DNA of 9,801 bases, from assembly GCA_964496975.1 (NCBI GenBank), contig CAZCBN010000123.1, positions 1 to 9,801 on the forward strand, in the 5' to 3' direction. The stretch is from CAZCBN01 sp964496975. GTDB lineage: Bacteria; Planctomycetota; Phycisphaerae; Phycisphaerales; UBA1924. Positions 5,936 through 9,801 of the stretch are shown here, piece by piece (position 1 is the first letter of the stretch; the number at the start of each line of letters is the position of its first letter). The notes under the pieces are model-generated. The model had not been told where the DNA came from, did no database searches, and saw only the letters and a list, made by a program, of their open reading frames with translations. Made by a program: the position numbers and the translations under genes.

Positions 5936-8900
5936 TTACCAATCCAGCGGCGCGAGCCAGGCCTTGGCGAGTGCTTCAACGGGGAGGGTGAACGAGCCGC
6001 TCCAGGAGGTTTGCACGGTGAGGGTGCCGGTGTCGGTGAGGTGGCCGATGATCTCGGGGTAGACGCCGGCGTTTTCGAAGTGGGCGATGAGGGCTTCGTA
6101 GGCGTCGTCGTCGGCGGGGGCGTCGACCTCGAGGAGGTAGGTGCTGGGCGGCTCGGCGAAGAGCTCGCTCGCGTCCGGGCCGGCGCCTTGGAAGCCGATG
6201 CTGGCGCCGATGGGGCGCTGCGGCGTGCTGCCGGCGATGAGCATCTCGGCGAGCGCGACGAGGAGGCCGCCGTCGGAGATGTCGTGGGCGGCGTGGACCT
6301 TTCCGGCGCGGATGAGCTGCGCGACGGCGTGCGCGGCGGCGGGGCCGCGCTCAAGGTCGACGAGCGCGGGGTGGGCGACGGGGTCGCCGGCGTCGGTGCG
6401 TTCATCGGTGATGTTGGCGATGTCGACGAGGCGGGCGTAGGCGCTGTTGGCGAGGCCTCGGCAGGTTTCGCCGTGCGCGCCGGAGACGAGCAGCAGGGCG
6501 TGGCCGGGCTGCTTGGCGTCGCTCGTGACGCAGCGGTGGACGTCGTCGACGATGCCGACGCCGGAGATGAGGAGGGTGGGGGGGATCTCGATGGTGCGGT
6601 CGGGCTGGCCGTCCTTGCCGGGGATGGTGAACTGGTTGTTGAGGCTGTCTTTGCCGGAGATGAAGGGGGTGCGGTAGGCCTTGGCGGCGTCGTAGCAGCC
6701 CTCGGCGGCGCGGACGAGGGAGGCGAGGTTCTTCGGCTTCTTGCAGGAGGGCCAGCAGAAGTTGTCGAGGATGGCGACGCGGGCGGGGTTGGCGCCGGTG
6801 CAGACGAGGTTTCGGACGCATTCGTCGATGGGGGCGAGGGCCATGTGGTAGGGGTCGCCGCCGGCGTCGGGGTCGCCGACGCGGGTGGCGAGGCCGTTGG
6901 CGATGGCGAGGGCCTTGGTGCTGCCGGGGACGGGCTGGATGACGGCGGCGTCGGAGGGGCCTCGGCCGAGGGGGCCGGCGAGGGGCTTCACGACGGTGTT
7001 GCCCTGCACCTCGTGGTCGTACTGGCGGATGATCCAGTGCTTGCTCGCGATGTCCGGGTGGGCGAGGAGGGCGAGCAGGGCATCGGGCAGCGACGAAGCG
7101 ACGGAGCCACGAAGCCACGAAGGGTCTTTGGTTTGAGGCGTGAGGGCTTGGGTTGGATTTGCTTGGTTCGGGGCTTGATGCCTCGATGCCTCGGTGCCTT
7201 GATGCCCTGTCCCTTGGTGGCTGCCGTCCCATGTTGCTTCGCGCGTGGGCATCGGGATGCCCTCGTGCAGGAAGTGCATAGGGAGGCGGCCGACCTCGAC
7301 GCCGTTGTGGTTCAGGATGAGGTCCTGGTTGGGCGTGCCGAGGGTGCCGAGCACGGCGAGCTCGACGTGCTCTTCGTCGCAGATGGCCTGCAGGGCGGGG
7401 AGGTTTTCGGGCGGCACGGCGAGGACCATGCGCTCCTGGGCCTCGCTGATCCAGATTTCGGTGGAGGTGAGGCCGGCGTACTTCAGCGGGGCGCGGTCGA
7501 GGTGGACTGTGGCGCCGAGGTCCTTGCCCATCTCGCCGACGGCGGACGAGAAGCCGCCGGCGCCGCAGTCGGTGAGGGCGCTGAAGAGGGGACTGGGCAT
7601 CGGCGATCGGCCACTGGGGTTGATCGCAGGGGCCGTCGTGGGATTGGATGCCCCAGATGGCCGGTGGCCGATGGCCGATCCCCCACCCACAAAGTCCCGT
7701 GCCCGCAGGATCGCGTCCAGCACGCGTTTTTCTTCGATGGCGTTGCCGATCTGGACGGCGTGGGCGAACTCGTCGGCGTGGGTGTCGGTGAGCTCGGCGC
7801 TGCTGAAGGTGGCGCCGTGGATGCCGTCGCGGCCGGTGCGGCCTCCGAGGGCGACGATGAGGTCGCCGGCGTTGGGTTTGCCCTTGATGAGGGCGTCGTT
7901 GTTTCGGCGTGGGATGACGCCGATGCAGCCGCAGTAGACGAGGGGGTTGCCGATGTAGCGGTTGTCAAAGGCGACGGCGCCGTTGACGGTGGGGATGCCC
8001 ATGCGGTTGCCGTAGTCGCGGACGCCGGCGACGACGTCGGTGAGGACGCGGCGCGGGTGGAGGCAGCCGGGGGGGAGGGATTCGACGGGCGACGCGTGGC
8101 CCGGGACGTGAGGCCCGGCTGCGGTTTGACTTGATGCGTTGGTGCCTTGATGGCCTTCCCACTCGTTCGGCATCGCGACGCAGAAGACGTCTGTGCTGGC
8201 GATGGGCTTGGCGGCGAGGCCGGTGCCGATGATGTCGCGGATGCAGCCGCCGATGCCGGTGGCGGCGCCGCCGTAGGGCTCGAGGGCGCTGGGGTGGTTG
8301 TGGGTTTCGACCTTGACGCAGACGGCGGTGTGCTCGTCGAAGGCGATGACGCCGGCGTTGTCTTCGAAGACGGAGAGGCAGAAGGGGGCCTCGCCGCGGG
8401 CCTTGGCCTCGGCGATGAGTTCAAAGGTGGCGGCGGCGACGGTGGACTTCAGCAGGTTCTTGATGGTGACGGTGCCGTCGGGGTGGACGGTGTGGCCCGG
8501 CCGGCCGGCCCAGCGGATGGGGTCGCCGGCGTGTTCTGGGTGACTCGATGCCTCGGTGCGTCGATGCCTGTTCGCCTCGTGGCTTCCCCGATAGGTGATC
8601 GTCGCCTTCAGCGTCTTGTGCACGCAGTGCTCGGACCACGTCTGGGCGAGGGTTTCGAGTTCGATCTCGGTCGGCTCTCGGTTGAGCGTGCGGTACTCGG
8701 CCTGAATGGCCCGCATCTCGTGCAGGTCAAGGAAGAGGTGGGCGTCGCGGCTGAGCTTTTCAAGGTCGGCGTCGGAGAGGTGGCGAATGGGGACGTGGCG
8801 CACGGCCGCCGCGGCGGGCGTGCCGCGCGGGAGGGCGGCGGGGAAGAAGGGCGTGTCGTGCACGGCGGCGACGACGGCGTTCGACAGCAGGCGCTCGGCG

Positions 8901-9325
8901 AGGCGGCGGGCGTCGCGCTGGGGGATGCCCTGGAGCTCGTAGCGGCGGCCGGTGCTGACGGCGCTGTCGATGTGGAAGAGGTCGCGGAGGGTCTCGCGGA
9001 TGGACTGGGCGACGGGGTCCATCACGCCGGGGAGGGGGTGCACCTCAACGAGCGCCCAGCCGGCGGGGGCGGGGGTGGCGCCGAGGGCGGCGGATTCCAC
9101 GATGGGGTCGACGAGCAGCTTGTCGCGCAGCGCGGCGAGGTCGGCGTCGGACAGCGCGGCCTCGATGAGGTAGACCTTGGCCGTGCGGGCGTCGGCGGGA
9201 AAGAGGCCCAGCGCGGCGGCGTCGCGCAGGAGGCGGGCGGCCTCGGGGTCGCCGGCGACGGGGAGGGGACGGACCTCGACGCGGTGGACTCGGACGGCGG
9301 CATCGCTTGCGATGGCGGTGGGCAT
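5936..9325 (-). CDS. purL: Phosphoribosylformylglycinamidine synthase, PurS-PurL fusion with four extra segments
   Basis: Catalyses the ATP-dependent conversion of formylglycinamide ribotide to formylglycinamidine ribotide in purine synthesis. The 1129-residue protein has no glutaminase domain, so a separate PurQ must supply ammonia; none is seen here. Residues about 11-85 and 90-157 are two similar PurS-like modules (each starts Val-Glu-Val-x-Pro-Leu-Pro). A linker domain follows at about 183-228, then the synthase: Trp-Ser-Glu-His-Cys at 230-234 with the catalytic-type His233, Glu-Thr-His-Asn-His-Pro at 340-345, Gly-Gly-Cys-Ile-Arg-Asp at 359-364, Asp-Cys-Gly-Ala-Gly-Gly at 586-591, Gly-Lys-Asp-Ser at 891-894, and Asp-Ile-Ser-Asp-Gly-Gly at 1015-1020. 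Four segments appear extra compared with the family (about 247-267, 387-412, 545-578 and 698-747), each built from short repeats. The frame stays open throughout. ATG 9325 lies just before the first PurS-like strand; no Shine-Dalgarno is obvious. Removing the four segments would leave about 1000 residues, close to what I expect for such fusions. Confidence 0.93.
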   Translation of the reverse strand: MPTAIASDAAVRVHRVEVRPLPVAGDPEAARLLRDAAALGLFPADARTAKVYLIEAALSDADLAALRDKLLVDPIVESAALGATPAPAGWALVEVHPLPGVMDPVAQSIRETLRDLFHIDSAVSTGRRYELQGIPQRDARRLAERLLSNAVVAAVHDTPFFPAALPRGTPAAAAVRHVPIRHLSDADLEKLSRDAHLFLDLHEMRAIQAEYRTLNREPTEIELETLAQTWSEHCVHKTLKATITYRGSHEANRHRRTEASSHPEHAGDPIRWAGRPGHTVHPDGTVTIKNLLKSTVAAATFELIAEAKARGEAPFCLSVFEDNAGVIAFDEHTAVCVKVETHNHPSALEPYGGAATGIGGCIRDIIGTGLAAKPIASTDVFCVAMPNEWEGHQGTNASSQTAAGPHVPGHASPVESLPPGCLHPRRVLTDVVAGVRDYGNRMGIPTVNGAVAFDNRYIGNPLVYCGCIGVIPRRNNDALIKGKPNAGDLIVALGGRTGRDGIHGATFSSAELTDTHADEFAHAVQIGNAIEEKRVLDAILRARDFVGGGSAIGHRPSGASNPTTAPAINPSGRSPMPSPLFSALTDCGAGGFSSAVGEMGKDLGATVHLDRAPLKYAGLTSTEIWISEAQERMVLAVPPENLPALQAICDEEHVELAVLGTLGTPNQDLILNHNGVEVGRLPMHFLHEGIPMPTREATWDGSHQGTGHQGTEASRHQAPNQANPTQALTPQTKDPSWLRGSVASSLPDALLALLAHPDIASKHWIIRQYDHEVQGNTVVKPLAGPLGRGPSDAAVIQPVPGSTKALAIANGLATRVGDPDAGGDPYHMALAPIDECVRNLVCTGANPARVAILDNFCWPSCKKPKNLASLVRAAEGCYDAAKAYRTPFISGKDSLNNQFTIPGKDGQPDRTIEIPPTLLISGVGIVDDVHRCVTSDAKQPGHALLLVSGAHGETCRGLANSAYARLVDIANITDERTDAGDPVAHPALVDLERGPAAAHAVAQLIRAGKVHAAHDISDGGLLVALAEMLIAGSTPQRPIGASIGFQGAGPDASELFAEPPSTYLLEVDAPADDDAYEALIAHFENAGVYPEIIGHLTDTGTLTVQTSWSGSFTLPVEALAKAWLAPLDW
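7085..7234 (-). repeat. In-frame repeat insertion in purL (residues 698-747)
   Basis: About 50 residues that I judge extra, between Met-Pro-Thr-Arg-Glu-Ala and Ala-Leu-Leu-Ala-Leu-Leu-Ala-His-Pro, both normal family sequence. Two octamer arrays are visible. Positions 7175-7206 carry four units that on the coding strand read GGCATCAA, GGCACCGA, GGCATCGA and GGCATCAA. Positions 7091-7122 carry CTTCGTGG twice, then CTCCGTCG and CTTCGTCG. Between them lies a low-complexity stretch encoding Gln/Pro/Thr-rich sequence. The peptide contains Gly-His-Gln-Gly-Thr-Glu-Ala-Ser-Arg at 707-715 and a shorter His-Gln-Gly-Thr at 703-706. Boundaries are estimated by eye. Confidence 0.82.
7594..7677 (-). repeat. 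Palindromic heptamer insertion in purL (residues 545-578)
   Basis: Positions 7594-7619 pair with 7651-7677 as a long imperfect hairpin. There are 6 pairs from 7619/7651 inwards to 7614/7656, one bulged base at 7657, 8 pairs including one G-T, one mismatch, 7 pairs, one mismatch, then 3 more ending in a G-T pair. The loop is 7620-7650. The right arm contains the heptamers GGCCGGT, GGCCGAT and GGCCGAT (7659-7679), the family seen at 1563-1583. The encoded extra segment (about 7592-7693) includes Ile-Gly-His-Arg-Pro-Ser and separates Arg-Ala-Arg-Asp from Phe-Ser-Ala-Leu-Thr-Asp-Cys-Gly-Ala-Gly-Gly, which I expect to be nearly adjacent in this family. Confidence 0.8.
8090..8167 (-). repeat. In-frame repeat insertion in purL (residues 387-412)
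   Basis: About 26 residues that I judge extra, between Val-Phe-Cys-Val-Ala-Met-Pro and Val-Glu-Ser-Leu-Pro-Pro-Gly. Three octamers at 8131-8154 read on the coding strand GCCATCAA, GGCACCAA and CGCATCAA, followed by GTCA. The peptide is Gly-His-Gln-Gly-Thr-Asn-Ala-Ser-Ser at 391-399. The second half (8090-8130) is Gly/Pro/His-rich and shows no clear repeat. Boundaries are estimated by eye. Confidence 0.75.
8525..8587 (-). repeat. In-frame repeat insertion in purL (residues 247-267)
   Basis: About 21 residues that I judge extra, between Ile-Thr-Tyr-Arg and Asp-Pro-Ile-Arg-Trp. Five octamers at 8545-8584 read on the coding strand AGCCACGA, GGCGAACA, GGCATCGA, CGCACCGA and GGCATCGA, then GTCA. 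The peptide is Arg-His-Arg-Arg-Thr-Glu-Ala-Ser-Ser at 253-261. The first unit resembles the reverse complement of the CTTCGTGG-type array at 7091-7122, so the two octamer families meet here in one register. Boundaries are estimated by eye. Confidence 0.78.
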
Positions 9326-9343
9326 GCGGCGATGGTATGGGGG
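9326..9343. promoter_or_regulatory. 18-base spacer between divergent purL and rnhA starts
   Basis: Only 18 bases separate the purL start codon (minus strand, 9325) from the first rnhA ATG (plus strand, 9344). The spacer holds GGTATGGGGG but no convincing Shine-Dalgarno for purL and no promoter pair for either gene. The promoter of each gene would therefore have to lie within the other's coding sequence, or one start is placed too far upstream. Confidence 0.5.
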
Positions 9344-9801
9344 ATGGCTACGCTGGCCCCCGTGAAGGACGCCACGGAAACGGCACAGGCGGGCGGGGCG
9401 GCGGGGGCGACGGCGGCGAAGCGGCCGGCGGTGCTGCTGTTTACCGACGGGGCGTGCAGCGGGAACCCGGGGCCCGGCGGGTGGGCCTACATCCTGCGGC
9501 ACGAGGCCAGCGGGTCAAGCCGGGAAGACAGCGGGGGCGAGCGGGCCACGACCAACAACCGCATGGAGCTGACGGCGGCGATCCGCGGCCTGGAAGCGTT
9601 GACGCGGCCGAGCGACGTGGACCTGTACAGCGACAGTCAGTATGTGCTGAACGGGCTGAAGACGTGGCTCGCGGGGTGGAAGAAAAAGGGCTGGAAAACG
9701 GCGAGCAAGCAGCCGGTGAAGAACGAGGACCTGTGGCGCCGGCTGGACGAGCTGATGGCGGTGCACCGGCTGCGGTTTCACTGGGTGCAGGGGCACGCGG
9801 G
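9344..9801 (+). CDS. rnhA: Ribonuclease HI, partial (runs off window end)
   Basis: Degrades the RNA strand of RNA-DNA hybrids (R-loops, primers). 152 complete codons are present and the frame is open to the window edge. Residues 1 to about 26 are an Ala/Gly/Thr-rich N-terminal extension without motifs. The RNase H fold follows: Phe-Thr-Asp-Gly-Ala-Cys-Ser-Gly-Asn-Pro-Gly-Pro-Gly-Gly with catalytic Asp35, Asn-Asn-Arg-Met-Glu with catalytic Glu75, Tyr-Ser-Asp-Ser with catalytic Asp97, the basic Trp/Lys-rich segment at 108-122 typical of type I enzymes, and Trp-Val-Gln-Gly-His with His151 matching the mobile catalytic His. The fourth acidic residue would come just past the end. ATG 9344 is taken as the start; GTG 9362 is an alternative that would ease the tight spacing to purL. 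Confidence 0.93.
   Translation, partial: MATLAPVKDATETAQAGGAAGATAAKRPAVLLFTDGACSGNPGPGGWAYILRHEASGSSREDSGGERATTNNRMELTAAIRGLEALTRPSDVDLYSDSQYVLNGLKTWLAGWKKKGWKTASKQPVKNEDLWRRLDELMAVHRLRFHWVQGHA

Noticed and set aside
5621..8134. 837-residue open frame on the plus strand
   Set aside because: Antisense to purL, Gly/Ala/Asp/Val-rich translation typical of a shadow frame, no recognisable domain. The minus-strand frame shows clear PurL motifs.
5936..9325. purL as a decaying pseudogene because of the insertions
   Set aside because: The frame is intact over the full length and all recognised catalytic and nucleotide-binding motifs are present.

Overview
This is a very GC-rich bacterial window. It most likely comes from a planctomycete of the Phycisphaerae type. 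The reasons are the PEP-CTERM-like tail of the protein at 4926-5594 (a Pro-Thr-Pro-Gly-Ala-Ala motif, a hydrophobic stretch, then Arg-Arg-Arg-Arg), a PurL fused to N-terminal PurS-like modules, and the base composition. This placement is inference from family knowledge; no search was run.

Layout. The first 54 bases are a G tract at the window or contig edge. Four plus-strand genes follow: riboflavin synthase (69-692), the first 153 codons of ruvC (799-1257, cut by an N gap and a second G tract), an NtrC-type sigma-54 response regulator (1635-3134) and a secreted alpha/beta-hydrolase-like esterase (3277-4794). Two minus-strand genes converge on them: a PEP-CTERM-like exported protein (4926-5594) and a 1129-residue PurS-PurL fusion (5936-9325). 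A plus-strand rnhA (9344 to the window end) diverges from purL with only 18 bases between the two start codons. The genes are mostly unrelated housekeeping functions (riboflavin, recombination, purine synthesis, RNase H), with one regulator and two exported proteins. No single pathway joins them.

The most unusual content is a set of short degenerate tandem repeats with 8-base or 7-base periods. They occur between genes (1349-1464, 1563-1618, 3153-3192) and also inside purL, where four extra segments that I would not expect in the enzyme family carry them in frame. Three of these segments share the same order of repeat units and read the key unit in the same frame, giving a related peptide (His-x-x-Thr-Glu/Asn-Ala-Ser). 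The fourth is a long imperfect palindrome built on a GGCCGAT-type heptamer that also occurs upstream of the response regulator. The whole purL frame is open. This looks like a family of small repeat elements that enters both intergenic and protein-coding DNA, comparable in principle to the palindromic elements known inside Rickettsia genes but different in sequence and structure. It is the best candidate here for an undescribed system.

A second window-wide signal is strand asymmetry. The plus strand is G-rich whichever strand is coding, so plus-strand genes use mostly G-ending codons and minus-strand genes mostly C-ending codons. Many long antisense open frames exist only because of the high GC and were left out.
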